Origin: Arthrobacter agilis
GTDB taxonomy: Bacteria; Actinomycetota; Actinomycetes; Actinomycetales; Micrococcaceae
Direction: 5' to 3'
Length of the DNA: 64,000 nucleotides
NCBI RefSeq assembly: GCF_030816075.1
Contig: NZ_JAUSXO010000001.1
Coordinates: 1,922,001 to 1,986,000, forward strand
Shown here: positions 41,226 to 49,542 of the stretch, piece after piece
Layout of the letters: each line of letters begins with the position of its first letter
How positions within the stretch are numbered: the first letter of the stretch is position 1
Program-made: the position numbers and the translations under genes
The notes under the pieces: model-generated
The model's database searches: none
Seen by the model: only the letters and a program-made list of their open reading frames with translations
Told to the model about the DNA's origin: nothing

Positions 41226-42325
41226 CGGTTTCCCCTCGTTGTTCTGCGGCCGTCGGTGCGGCCGATGCTGCGGCGTGAGCCGAGTGACGATACTCCGGAG
41301 CTGAGGCGGAGGACGGCGTCGACGACGTCCTCCGGGGAGACGGTGGACAGGCACGGGTGACCCTGCACGGGGCAGATCCGGGCCCTGCTGAGCGCGCAGG
41401 CGGCGTTCTGGTCGCCGAGCAGCTCGACGGGGACGCGATACGGTGCCCAGCGGATCGCCGGCACCACGGGCGAGAACAGGCAGACCACGGGCGTGCCCAC
41501 GGCGGCCGCGAGATGTGCCGGGCCGGTGTTGCCCGTGATCACCACCGAGGCGCCCGCGAGGACGGAGCCCAGGGCGGCGAGGTCGGTGCGCCCGCCGAGG
41601 TCCAGCGCCTCCGGTCCGGCGACGGTGGAGGTCAGGTCGGTCTCGCCCGGCCCGCCCGTGACCACCACGCGGAAGCCGGCCGCGGTGAGGAGCTCGACGG
41701 CGGCCGCGTGGTGGAGCGGCGGCCAGGCCCGTGCCGGCACGGACGCGCCGGGGTGGACGACGACGTAGGGGCCCTTGCCCACCAGGTCCGAGGCGTCGGT
41801 GAGTCCCGTGACCTGGAGGCGGCCGTCGTCGCCGGGCGGCAGGGCGTAGCCCGCGGCCTCCGCGATGCCGAGCGCGCGTTCCGCCTCGGGCTGGTCCTCG
41901 GGGAAGTCCTCGCCGGGCTTGAGCCGGACGTCGAGGAGGGATCCCGCGTAGTCCACGGAGGCGCCCGCGATCCGGCGGATGCCGGCGAGCCGGAGGAGCA
42001 GGGCCAGCGGCAGGGGTGACTGGTGGAACGAGGTCAGCAGGACCGCCTCGTCGACGCCGAGGCCCGCGACGGCGTCGTGCAGCTCGCGGACGAGCTCCGG
42101 TGTGGGCTCGGGGGCGGGGTCCACGATCCAGGGCGCGGACCACGTGACGACGTCGACGACCCCCGGGAGGAGGCGGGCCGCGGCCGCACCCTGCGGGCCG
42201 CACAGCATGACGACGTCGTTCGGCGAATCGCCGTGGTCGCCGGCCGCGACGGCGCGGACGGCCGGACCCGCGAGCAGGACGTCTCCGGCGCTGTCGAGGC
42301 GGGCGACGAGGACACGCCGCCTCAC
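41222..42325 (-). CDS. Glycosyltransferase family 9 (heptosyltransferase-like)
   Basis: 367 residues. N-terminal VLVARLDSAGDVLLAGPAVR (GD motif of heptosyltransferases) and C-terminal YVVVHPGASVPARAWPPLHH, ITGNTGPAHLAAAVGTPVVC and FSPVVPAIRWAPYRVP. The acceptor is unknown; in Gram-negatives the family extends LPS inner core. GTG start overlaps the gmhB stop (GTGA). CALSRARICPVQGHPC adds a Cys pair seen in many actinobacterial members. Confidence 0.88.
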   Translation of the reverse strand: MRRRVLVARLDSAGDVLLAGPAVRAVAAGDHGDSPNDVVMLCGPQGAAAARLLPGVVDVVTWSAPWIVDPAPEPTPELVRELHDAVAGLGVDEAVLLTSFHQSPLPLALLLRLAGIRRIAGASVDYAGSLLDVRLKPGEDFPEDQPEAERALGIAEAAGYALPPGDDGRLQVTGLTDASDLVGKGPYVVVHPGASVPARAWPPLHHAAAVELLTAAGFRVVVTGGPGETDLTSTVAGPEALDLGGRTDLAALGSVLAGASVVITGNTGPAHLAAAVGTPVVCLFSPVVPAIRWAPYRVPVELLGDQNAACALSRARICPVQGHPCLSTVSPEDVVDAVLRLSSGVSSLGSRRSIGRTDGRRTTRGNR

Positions 42326-42870
42326 GGGGTGCCCGCCCAGAGGGACTCGACGGCCTCGGCGAGGTCCCGGGCGACGGCCGGGGCATCCCGGATCTCCTCG
42401 TCCAGGGTGATGTCGGTCGGCACCAGCACGCCGCGGGCCCCGGCGGCCGCGGCGGCGCCCATGTCCGCTCCGATGTCCCCGATCACGGCGACCTCCGCCG
42501 GGTCGAGGCCGAGCCGCTCGCTGGCGGAGAGGACCATCCCGGGGCCGGGCTTGCGGCACCGGCAGCCGTCGTCCGCGCCGTGGGGGCAGACCTCCCACAC
42601 CGCGAACGGACCGAGCAGGTCCTCGACCCGGGCGTTGACGGCATCGACCTGTTCGCGTGTGACGTAGCCCCGTGCGATGCCCGACTGGTTGGTGACCACG
42701 CCCACCGGGATGCCGCGCGAGCGCAGCCCGTCGAGGACCTCGCGGGCGCCCGGCATGGGCCGCACCAGCGAGGGGTCGCCGTTGTACGGGACGTCCACGA
42801 CGATGGTCCCGTCGCGGTCGAACAGGACCGCCTGGGGGGCTGTCCGCGGGAGTCCGGCCGAAGTATGCAT
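42322..42870 (-). CDS. gmhB: D-glycero-D-manno-heptose 1,7-bisphosphate phosphatase (HAD)
   Basis: 182 residues. HAD-IIIA phosphatase: the nucleophile motif VLFDRDGTIV, then VVTNQSGIARG, and a zinc-binding loop CPHGADDGCRCRKPGPGM with three Cys and one His, diagnostic of GmhB. It removes the 7-phosphate between the two HldE reactions. First gene of the minus-strand operon, transcribed away from the GT9 at 42978. Confidence 0.88.
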   Translation of the reverse strand: MHTSAGLPRTAPQAVLFDRDGTIVVDVPYNGDPSLVRPMPGAREVLDGLRSRGIPVGVVTNQSGIARGYVTREQVDAVNARVEDLLGPFAVWEVCPHGADDGCRCRKPGPGMVLSASERLGLDPAEVAVIGDIGADMGAAAAAGARGVLVPTDITLDEEIRDAPAVARDLAEAVESLWAGTP

Positions 42871-42977
42871 ACTGGCTTAGTTCCCGAGAAGAAGCAGTAC
42901 TAAACACCTGACGCCGAACTTCTTCTCCCGGCGTCGAGCGGCGGCGGCAGCGGGAGGCCGTCCCAACCTCTGGCAGG

Positions 42978-43994
42978 ATGATTCGCATGACTTCCGAGGG
43001 CACCACCGCCACGGGCATCCGGCCCGCCTCCGCTCCCGTCCAGATCCCGGCCTCGACGCCCGCCCCGGACGGACGCCCCGAGATCCTGGCCCTGCGCGCG
43101 CTGAAGCTCGGGGACCTCCTCGTGGCGGTGCCCGCCCTCAAAGGGCTGCGCCGTGCGTTCCCCGAGCACCGCATCCTCTACGCGGCGCAGGAATGGCTGC
43201 GGCCCATCGTCGGCCTCACCGAGGCCATCGACGACCTGCTGCCCACGCACGGACTGGATGATCCCCTGCCCATCGAGCACGGGCGGATCGACCTGGCCGT
43301 GAACCTGCACGGCAGCGGGGGCGAGAGCAGGGGCCGCCTCGAGGAGATCGGCGCCAAGCGGCGCATGGGCCACCGCTCCCCCGGCTGGGACGGGCCCGAA
43401 TGGCGCGACGGCATCCTCGAACGGGAGCGCTGGGCGTCGCTCGTCTCCTGGCACGGCGTCCCGGCGGACCCGCTCGACTGCCGCCTGCGGGTGCCGGACG
43501 GCGGGAGCCCGGCACCTGACGCCGTGGTCGTCCATGTGGGGGCGGCGTACGGCAGCCGCCTCTGGCCGGTGGAGCGGTTCGCGACGGTGGCACACACCCT
43601 GGCTGCCGCCGGGCACCAGGTGCTGTTCACCGGTAGCGCGAAGGAACGGCCCCGGGCGCTCGCCGTCGCCGACGCCGCCGGCCTGCCGGCGGAGACCGTG
43701 GCGGCCGGGCACCTTCCGCTGGACCGGTTCGCCGCCCTGATCGCCGGCGCCTCCCTCGTCATCTCCGCCGACACCGGGGCCGCGCACCTGGCGTCGGCGT
43801 ACGCCCGGCCGTCCGTGGTGCTGTTCGGACCGGCCCCCGCGTCCGAGTGGGGACCGCCACCCGGGCCGCACACCGTGCTGACCGACGAATCGCTGCGCCT
43901 GGGTGAGACGTTCTCACCGACGCCGGATCCCGCGCTGATGGCGGTGACCGTGGAGCAGGTGTTGGCGGCGGCGGCCGACCACGGCATCTCCTAG
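42978..43994 (+). CDS. Glycosyltransferase family 9
   Basis: 338 residues. EILALRALKLGDLLVAVPAL (family start), GAAYGSRLWPVERFATVAHT and ISADTGAAHLASAYARPSVV match heptosyltransferases. The N-terminal 30 residues are Pro/Ala-rich. ATG 42987 is an equally good start; the ribosome site (GGCAGGATG) favours it slightly. Divergent from gmhB across about 107 bases that probably hold both promoters. Confidence 0.87.
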   Translation: MIRMTSEGTTATGIRPASAPVQIPASTPAPDGRPEILALRALKLGDLLVAVPALKGLRRAFPEHRILYAAQEWLRPIVGLTEAIDDLLPTHGLDDPLPIEHGRIDLAVNLHGSGGESRGRLEEIGAKRRMGHRSPGWDGPEWRDGILERERWASLVSWHGVPADPLDCRLRVPDGGSPAPDAVVVHVGAAYGSRLWPVERFATVAHTLAAAGHQVLFTGSAKERPRALAVADAAGLPAETVAAGHLPLDRFAALIAGASLVISADTGAAHLASAYARPSVVLFGPAPASEWGPPPGPHTVLTDESLRLGETFSPTPDPALMAVTVEQVLAAAADHGIS

Positions 43995-44035
43995 GGCCGC
44001 CCTCGGGTGTGCGCCGCGCAGGGTTTCCGGGCGTC

Positions 44036-44905
44036 TCAGGCGATGCCGGTGCGCGCGGGACGCTGACCCTGCGCGGCGGGGGCGTCGAGGAGCCGTTTCT
44101 GCAGTTTGACCAGGATGCGCGCGAGGGTCCGGGAGACCTGCATCTGCGACATCCCGAGCTCGTCCCCGATCCCCTGCTGGGTCTGCTCCATGAAGTAGCG
44201 GCGGTAGAGCAGCTCCTTCTCACCGGCGTCGAGTTCGTTGACGGCGCCGCGGAGCGAGATCATGTCATCGCTGCGCTCCATCCCGTTGGAATCGCTCGCC
44301 AGCGTGTCGGCCCAGGTGCGTCCCTCGGTCGGTGCGTCGAGGGAGTCGGGACGCAGGCTCGAGTGGGAGGCCTGTGCTTCGAGGATCTTGTTCTCCGGCC
44401 AGCCGAGCTCCAGCCCCAGCTCCCGTGCCGTGGCCTCGCGCCCGAGCCGCTGAGCCATCGCGGGAGCGGTGCGGGCGATCTCCGTGCGCAGATCCTGCAC
44501 GGCGCGTGGCGGTCGGACCACCCAGCACGAGTCCCGCAGATAGCGCTTGATCTCCCCGGTGATGGTGGGTACCGCGAACGAGGCGAACGGGATGCCCCGG
44601 CCCGGGTTGAAGCGCTGCACCGCCTTGATGAGTCCGAGATAGGCGACCTGCCGGATGTCCGAGGCCTCGGGCCCCGAGAACGCGAACGAGCGGGCCACCG
44701 ATTCGGCGATGTCCATGTGCCGCAGGGCGATGTCATCCTGCAGGGCCGCCTTGAGGGGACGCTCGGGGTACGCGCCGTCCGTTTCCGGGGCGTCGGCCTC
44801 CGTGTCCTCGCCGGGAGCCTGCGTGCCCTCGCCGGGACAGGCGGGGGTGACCGCGCGGACGGCAGGGGGCTCCGCGGCGGAATCGGGGTCGGCGGTACCG
44901 GGCAT
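44036..44905 (-). CDS. RNA polymerase sigma factor, SigB/SigF family
   Basis: 289 residues. Regions 2 to 4 of sigma-70 group 3 are present: AFSGPEASDIRQVAYLGLIK with FNPGRGIPFASFAVPTITGE (region 2), RELGLELGWPENKILEAQAS (region 3) and IGDELGMSQMQVSRTLARIL (region 4 HTH). The family controls the general stress response. An acidic Pro/Glu-rich N-terminus of about 55 residues precedes region 2. ATG 44905 has CGGAG upstream; GTG 44935 is an alternative. No anti-sigma gene is adjacent. Confidence 0.88.
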   Translation of the reverse strand: MPGTADPDSAAEPPAVRAVTPACPGEGTQAPGEDTEADAPETDGAYPERPLKAALQDDIALRHMDIAESVARSFAFSGPEASDIRQVAYLGLIKAVQRFNPGRGIPFASFAVPTITGEIKRYLRDSCWVVRPPRAVQDLRTEIARTAPAMAQRLGREATARELGLELGWPENKILEAQASHSSLRPDSLDAPTEGRTWADTLASDSNGMERSDDMISLRGAVNELDAGEKELLYRRYFMEQTQQGIGDELGMSQMQVSRTLARILVKLQKRLLDAPAAQGQRPARTGIA

Positions 44906-45065
44906 GCTGTTCTCCGTCAGGCGTTGGACACTCACGCTTCCCAACAAAACATCAGTCTGCTTAGTACGCAAGACCCTTTCCGCGAACAATCCGATTCTGC
45001 AGGGGTCTTCCCTTTTCCCGGCGGTGCGGGTAGAAGCGTTCCGCGCGCCGGCCGCGGCGGGAACG

Positions 45066-45096
45066 GAAAAGCCCCCTACCCGGAGGGCAAGGGGCT
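45066..45096 (-). terminator. Terminator of the MarR gene
   Basis: On the minus strand AGCCCC (45096-45091) pairs with GGGGCT (45075-45070) and is followed by TTTTCC. It lies 30 bases after the MarR stop. Confidence 0.75.
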
Positions 45097-45125
45097 CGAC
45101 GGACCTCTGCGGTCCAGGGAGGTGC

Positions 45126-45635
45126 TCAGCTCGACAGGGTCGCTGCGGGGCCCGCGGCACCGGGGCCTTCGAGGGCCACCCCGTCCTTCGCGCCGGCGCT
45201 GCCCGCCGTCCAGTTCCACCGGGGCGCACCCAGCTCCCGGATGACTCTCTGCAGGTGCCCGCGCAGCTCGTCGGACACGAGCCCCCCACCGGCCACGAGG
45301 GTGCGCTCGATGTCCTCCGCGGCGTCGAGGACCCTGCGTCCCGCCGGCGAGATGGACACGGTGTGCGAGCGCCGGTCCAGGTCGTTCCGGACGCGCGTCA
45401 CATGGCCGCGCGTCTCGAGCCGCGAGAGGGTCTTCCCCATCGTCTGCGCCTGGACCCTGACGATCTGGGCGAGGCTCGCCTGCGTCATGGCACCCTGATC
45501 CGCGAGGACGCCGAGGGCGATCACGCCTGCATGCGTCACGCCAATGTCGACGAGCCGCTCGTTCCAGGCATGCTCGACAAGACGCGCCGCCGTCGTCAGC
45601 AGTCGTCCGGTGGGCCATTGCTCCAGATCGGGCAT
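45126..45635 (-). CDS. MarR-family transcriptional regulator
   Basis: 169 residues with a winged helix: MTQASLAQIVRVQAQTMGKT (recognition helix), LETRGHVTRVRNDLDRRSHT (wing with DxRxH), then an Ala-rich tail. Divergent from the bcp peroxiredoxin, so it may sense peroxide or electrophiles, by context. The ATG at 45635 has AGAGGAAG upstream; the longer form to 45683 is weaker. A TAGCT-n5-AGCTA palindrome lies in the shared promoter region. Confidence 0.82.
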   Translation of the reverse strand: MPDLEQWPTGRLLTTAARLVEHAWNERLVDIGVTHAGVIALGVLADQGAMTQASLAQIVRVQAQTMGKTLSRLETRGHVTRVRNDLDRRSHTVSISPAGRRVLDAAEDIERTLVAGGGLVSDELRGHLQRVIRELGAPRWNWTAGSAGAKDGVALEGPGAAGPAATLSS

Positions 45636-45700
45636 AGACCGTGCACTTCCTCTCGATCGCAGATCGGGTCCCGTCTCCGGCACCGGATCTCCCCCTATGA

Positions 45701-45715
45701 TAGCTAGGCCAGCTA
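45701..45715. promoter_or_regulatory. Palindromic operator candidate between MarR and bcp
   Basis: TAGCTAGGCCAGCTA has 5-bp arms and overlaps a TTGACT -35-like hexamer read toward the MarR gene. This position suits autorepression. Confidence 0.5.
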
Positions 45716-45800
45716 GTCAATTTCTCCCGGCCGGGCCCGGAGGCCTTGCCGGGAGACGGCTGCACCCCCGCCCCACCCCAGCCGAACCCCAGGAGTATGC

Positions 45801-46274
45801 ATGACGCAACGACTCGCTACCGGTGATAGTGCCCCCGACTTTACGCTCTTGGATGCCGAAGGCAACAAGGTCTCGCTCTCGTCGCTCAGGGGCGGAAATG
45901 TCGTCGTGTACTTCTATCCGGCGGCCGCCACCCCCGGGTGCACCACCGAGGCCTGCGACTTCCGGGACAATCTCGCCTCGCTCGGCGCCGCGGGGTACCG
46001 CGTGCTGGGCATCTCGCCCGACCCGGTCCGGAAGCTGGCAGCGTTCTCCGAGCAGGAGTCCCTGACCTTCCCCCTGCTGTCCGACGAGGACCACGCCGTC
46101 GCGGAGGCCTACGGAGCCTGGGGTGAGAAGAAGAACTACGGCAAGACGTACGAGGGCCTCATCCGGTCCACGGTCGTCGTCGACGCCGAGGGCAGGGTCG
46201 CCCTCGCGCAGTACAACGTCCGCGCGACCGGCCATGTCGCGAAGCTGCGGCGCGACCTCGGCATCGACCGGTAG
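45801..46274 (+). CDS. bcp: Thiol peroxidase, BCP/peroxiredoxin Q type
   Basis: 157 residues reducing hydrogen peroxide and organic peroxides. APDFTLLDAEGNKVSLSSLR opens the domain; the active-site motif YPAAATPGCTTEACDFRD contains the peroxidatic Cys and the resolving Cys five residues later, the hallmark of the PrxQ/BCP group. The conserved Tyr-Gly-Lys appears as NYGKTYEGLIRSTVVV. CAGGAG lies before the ATG. Confidence 0.9.
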   Translation: MTQRLATGDSAPDFTLLDAEGNKVSLSSLRGGNVVVYFYPAAATPGCTTEACDFRDNLASLGAAGYRVLGISPDPVRKLAAFSEQESLTFPLLSDEDHAVAEAYGAWGEKKNYGKTYEGLIRSTVVVDAEGRVALAQYNVRATGHVAKLRRDLGIDR

Positions 46275-46367
46275 GCAGCCGCGAGCCACCGCACACCGGG
46301 TCGCCCTGGCACGGCGCGGTGGCGATAGAGTGGATCCGACCGGATGCCCTCCCTGCGAGGCATCCGA

Positions 46368-46449
<82 letters not shown>

Positions 46450-46451
46450 CA

Positions 46452-46681
46452 GTAGAGCTTCTAGTCAGGGGCGCATCGGCCGGGTCGTTATTGATGAAGT
46501 TGGCGGAAGTGTTGATGGGGGCGACGATCTCGAACAGGTCCAACCACTGCTCGAGGTCAGGGTAGGCGTTGTCTAAGCGGCGGTAGACCTGAAGTACGCG
46601 GGTTTGTCTTCGGATGCATGGCTCAAGAAGATACGGGTCATGGAACGGCGGTATCCGACCGCCTCCACACATGGATCCGGC
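46452..46681. other. Unassigned start of the element
   Basis: An open minus-strand frame here reads NAYPDLEQWLDLFEIVAPIN, SANFINNDPADAP, which looks protein-like but is continuous with tRNA sequence and has no recognisable family. It may be the fragment of a lost gene. Confidence 0.25.
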
Positions 46682-46819
46682 TTAGTGCAATCGGTCGAGC
46701 CGGTACCTTGCCTGGGCTATGAGGTCTTCCTGGTCTAGGCGCGACAGGGCAGGCCACGGGTCATCGCACACGACGTTGTGCTCCACGAACCGGTGCACTG
46801 CTTCTAGTAGCCGTTTCAT
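46682..46819 (-). CDS. Small hypothetical protein (45 aa)
   Basis: Reads MKRLLEAVHRFVEHNVVCDD, then PWPALSRLDQEDLIAQARYR and LDRLH: one amphipathic helical protein. It begins in the context AGCGCATG, as does the 44-residue gene at the main prophage end, and its stop lies in the shared GATCCGGCTTAGTGCA element. No function is known. Its ribosome site is weak. Confidence 0.45.
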   Translation of the reverse strand: MKRLLEAVHRFVEHNVVCDDPWPALSRLDQEDLIAQARYRLDRLH

Positions 46820-46936
46820 GCGCTGACGCTAAAGCTCGGGGCCAGCGCCTCAACAGCGTGTGCGGTACTCCACATGTGCTCCTACTACTCGGATCCACCC
46901 GAGAGGAGTCCATGAATCCGGCTCAGTGCAGTGACA

Positions 46937-46970
46937 CGCCCCCACCCTCCTCGTGAGGGTGGGGCGCTTT
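46937..46970. terminator. Hairpin matching the prophage-end terminator
   Basis: CGCCCCCACCCTC (46937-46949) pairs with GAGGGTGGGGCG (46955-46966) with one bulge, followed by CTTTCG. It resembles the hairpin at 27268-27295. Confidence 0.65.
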
Positions 46971-47044
46971 CGTCGTTGGCGATCAGTTACTCCTCATTAG
47001 ACGAGGGCCTGTGCGATGGCCAGCTGGTTCGGTGAGGGTTCGGC

Positions 47045-47656
47045 CTAACTCCGGGCACCAGCCTGCAGGTGCCTGATCCTCAGCGATATGCCCGCTGCCG
47101 CCAGGACTATGCCTCCGCCAAGGGCGACGATTCCTAGGTTGGTGGGTTGTTCGTCGGTGGTAGGGACTCCGGTGTCAACGCCACCAATGGGCACCTGACT
47201 GACCTGTGGAGTAGACGTACCGATGGCAGGGAGCTGCGTGGTCGACGCCGTCACCTCAACGGTCTGGTCAACTTTCAACACCCGTCCGCTTCCGCCGTCG
47301 ACCCAGTAACCCCTGATCAAATAGGTGCCCGGTACGGGGAAGGTCACGTGTGTGGAGAACACCCCGTTGGCGTCGGAGATGATCGTCTGCTGCGGTGGGA
47401 GGTCAGGATTCGTGTACCGCTCCTCGTCAATGAACGCCAACTTCCGAGGCTCATCGAAGTCGATCCACACCTCGGTATTCGGGTACGCGTTGATCCCACC
47501 AAACGTGATGGTCGTCCCGGCCTCGAAAACCGTCGCCGAAATCGTCGGTTCCTGGCGTGGCGGGATTTCCAATGCGCCCGCGGCGGGAATGCCCGACAGC
47601 AAGATCAGGATTGAAATCCCAAGGGCGGCAGCGCTGGACACCATCAATTTCTTCAT
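47045..47656 (-). CDS. Secreted, membrane-anchored surface protein
   Basis: 203 residues. A signal peptide (KKLMVSSAAALGISILILLS) ends near GIPAAGALEI. The mature part is beta-rich (ISATVFEAGTTITFGGINAY, VDGGSGRVLKVDQTVEVTAS). A C-terminal hydrophobic segment (LGIVALGGGIVLAAAGISLR) with basic tail resembles a wall-anchor signal, but no LPxTG is present, so membrane anchoring is more likely. GGGGGAAG precedes the ATG. It is cargo of the tRNA-Leu element. Function unknown. Confidence 0.7.
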   Translation of the reverse strand: MKKLMVSSAAALGISILILLSGIPAAGALEIPPRQEPTISATVFEAGTTITFGGINAYPNTEVWIDFDEPRKLAFIDEERYTNPDLPPQQTIISDANGVFSTHVTFPVPGTYLIRGYWVDGGSGRVLKVDQTVEVTASTTQLPAIGTSTPQVSQVPIGGVDTGVPTTDEQPTNLGIVALGGGIVLAAAGISLRIRHLQAGARS

Positions 47657-47857
47657 ACTTCCCCCATTTCACAAGGCACCGCCGGAGGCGGGACGCCTGA
47701 GTTTGTCGAGTGTGCCTGTTTGCGACCTCGCTTCTCAATGTAGTTGTTGGGTGGAACCCGTGCCCGCGTTGTGCTCCCGGTTCCATCACGATCTGAAAGC
47801 GTGAGCCTCATCCGGGGGCGGCCCCTTCCGTCATTGGTGGGTGCAACCCTGCTCGGG

Positions 47858-48177
47858 ATGAGTGATCGATCCCAGGGCGGGCACGGGTACCACTGGCATG
47901 GGTATGCCCCGTCTGCTGACCGGTTCGTCCGCCCGAGTCCATGCCGGGGCCGGCCGAGAGCGTGCACTGGACGACGGAGGAGGCACCGGCTGTGTGGGTA
48001 GACCTGACCTACCCCGGCGACGTCGTGCAGACGGTGAAGGGCTTCGCTATGGCGTGGCCGAAGGAGCTCGCGCAGGTCCAGTGGGTGGAGTTTTCGATGG
48101 TTCGTGAAGCGTAGGTGCCCCCTGGCGTCGTGCGCCGGCGGCAACTCGAGGAGCGAGGTCCGCATCGGGACGGGTGA
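47858..48177 (+). pseudogene. Broken paralogue of the 27328 prophage gene
   Basis: It starts with SDRSQGGHGYHWHGYAPSAD, then RFVR, matching the N-terminus of the 27328 protein. After a frameshift near 47935 it continues [20 protein letters not shown] and [11 protein letters not shown]. There a TAG (48112-48114) replaces the Trp codon of the intact copy; the frame then resumes [20 protein letters not shown], as in the intact copy's end. Two inactivating changes show true decay. Confidence 0.8.
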
Positions 48178-48318
48178 CGAGGGGACCGTGGTCCCTTCGC
48201 CTGGCCTGTTGATGCCATCAACGCCACCCGGATTCCGGACACTCCGGGGACCCTCTCAGTTTCCGCCGTTACCCAGCGCGGTCCTCGGGGTGGGAGCCGA
48301 AAAGGGCCAAGAGGAGTT

Positions 48319-48340
48319 TTCAAGTCCCCTCTCGCGCACA
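48319..48340 (+). repeat. attR-type repeat of the tRNA-Leu 3' end
   Basis: 22 bases identical to 46430-46451. The bases before it (GGAGT versus AGGGG) do not match the tRNA, so only the 3' core is duplicated, as expected for integration rather than gene duplication. Confidence 0.85.
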
Positions 48341-48377
48341 CGACACAGCGGCGGCACCGGCCTCCGGGTCGCTCACG

Positions 48378-48411
48378 AAAGCCCCGCCGGGCACCGATCC
48401 GGCGGGGCTTT
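48378..48411 (+). terminator. Terminator, probably of the original tRNA-Leu transcript
   Basis: 13-bp perfect stem AAAGCCCCGCCGG (48378-48390) with CCGGCGGGGCTTT (48399-48411). Confidence 0.85.
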
Positions 48412-48640
48412 CCGCTGGCCGCGGCGGCGCCGGGAGGCACAACGCGGCAGGTCGTGCGCGCATCGGGGAGGGCCCGTGCGTGCCCGCCCGACGGCGGCCG
48501 GCGGACTCCTTCTCGAAGATCCCACCCATCCACCCCCGCGGGGCATCCGAAGTACCTCCGAGACATCGACACGATGTGTTTCACCGCAAACCACAGCCCA
48601 CAGGCGCCCTTCCGGGGTGCCATGTACGGAGGACAATCTC
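48412..48640. other. Promoter region of the fasciclin gene
   Basis: No gene is seen. It should hold the promoter of the fasciclin lipoprotein; GGAGGACAATCTC is its ribosome site. Confidence 0.4.
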
Positions 48641-49348
48641 ATGGAAACCACCAAGCGTAGGAACCTCTCGATCCTCGGGATCGCAGCCATCTCGATGCTG
48701 AGCCTGGCGGCCTGTGGCGGAGGCGACGAGGCATCGTCCGAGTCCAGCCCGAGCAGCGCGGCCGGCGAGAGCAGCATGGCCAGCGAGTCCGCGACGCCGG
48801 AGGCGGAGATGAGCCCCTCGGCTTCCGCCGACGCCATGATGGACCCCGCGGCCAACCTGGTCGGACCGGGCTGCGCCGGCTACGCCGAGCAGGTCCCCGA
48901 CGGTGCCGGCTCCGTCGAGGGCATGGCGCTCGATCCCGTCGCCACCGCCGCGTCCAACAACCCCATCCTGACCCAGCTGACCGCTGCGGTCTCCGGCGGG
49001 ATCAACCCGGACGTCGACCTCGTCGACACCCTCAACGGCGGCGAGTTCACGGTCTTCGCACCCGTCGACGACGCCTTCAAGGCCCTGGATCCCGCGACGC
49101 TCGAGACCCTGAAGACGGACTCGGCCATGCTCTCCAGCATCCTCACCTACCACGTCGTCCCGGGCAAGATCCAGCCCGCCGAGCTCGAGGGCACCACCCA
49201 GACCACGGTCCAGGGCGCGACGCTCGAGGTCACCGGCTCCGGTGACGCCCTGAAGGTCAACGACGCCAACATCGTCTGCGGCGGCGTCCAGACCGCCAAC
49301 GCCGTCGTGTACCTGGTGGACGGCGTCCTCACGCCTCCCGCCGGCTGA
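48641..49348 (+). CDS. Fasciclin (FAS1) domain lipoprotein
   Basis: 235 residues. Lipobox [12 protein letters not shown] (lipidated Cys after AA), then a Ser/Ala/Glu-rich linker of about 60 residues with several Met, and one FAS1 domain ([57 protein letters not shown]). MPT70-like secreted adhesion-type protein of actinobacteria. ATG 48641 has GGAGGACAA upstream; the open frame before it is noncoding. Confidence 0.9.
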   Translation: METTKRRNLSILGIAAISMLSLAACGGGDEASSESSPSSAAGESSMASESATPEAEMSPSASADAMMDPAANLVGPGCAGYAEQVPDGAGSVEGMALDPVATAASNNPILTQLTAAVSGGINPDVDLVDTLNGGEFTVFAPVDDAFKALDPATLETLKTDSAMLSSILTYHVVPGKIQPAELEGTTQTTVQGATLEVTGSGDALKVNDANIVCGGVQTANAVVYLVDGVLTPPAG

Positions 49349-49400
49349 GCATCGGAAGCGTCCCTGGCGCACACCTCTGACATGCTCCAGGGCAACGGAC

Positions 49401-49433
49401 GGACCCCCTCACCGCGGTGAGGGGGTCCGTTCG
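49401..49433 (+). terminator. Terminator after the fasciclin gene
   Basis: 13-bp stem GGACCCCCTCACC (49401-49413) with GGTGAGGGGGTCC (49416-49428), then GTTCG. Confidence 0.8.
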
Positions 49434-49542
49434 CTCGTCCGGCCGCGGTCCGGGCAGCGCGGACAGGACCATCACCTAGACTTGAGGATCAGAAACCCGG
49501 ACCGCGTCGGACCGGGAACCACTGCCCTTCGGAGATCCTGCT

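Noticed and set aside
46452-46672. Integrase C-terminal fragment next to tRNA-Leu
   Set aside because: The open frame has no tyrosine-recombinase R-H-R-Y residues that I can recognise.
48104-48640. N-terminal extension of the fasciclin protein
   Set aside because: The stretch crosses the attR repeat and a terminator; the lipoprotein signal and ribosome site define ATG 48641.
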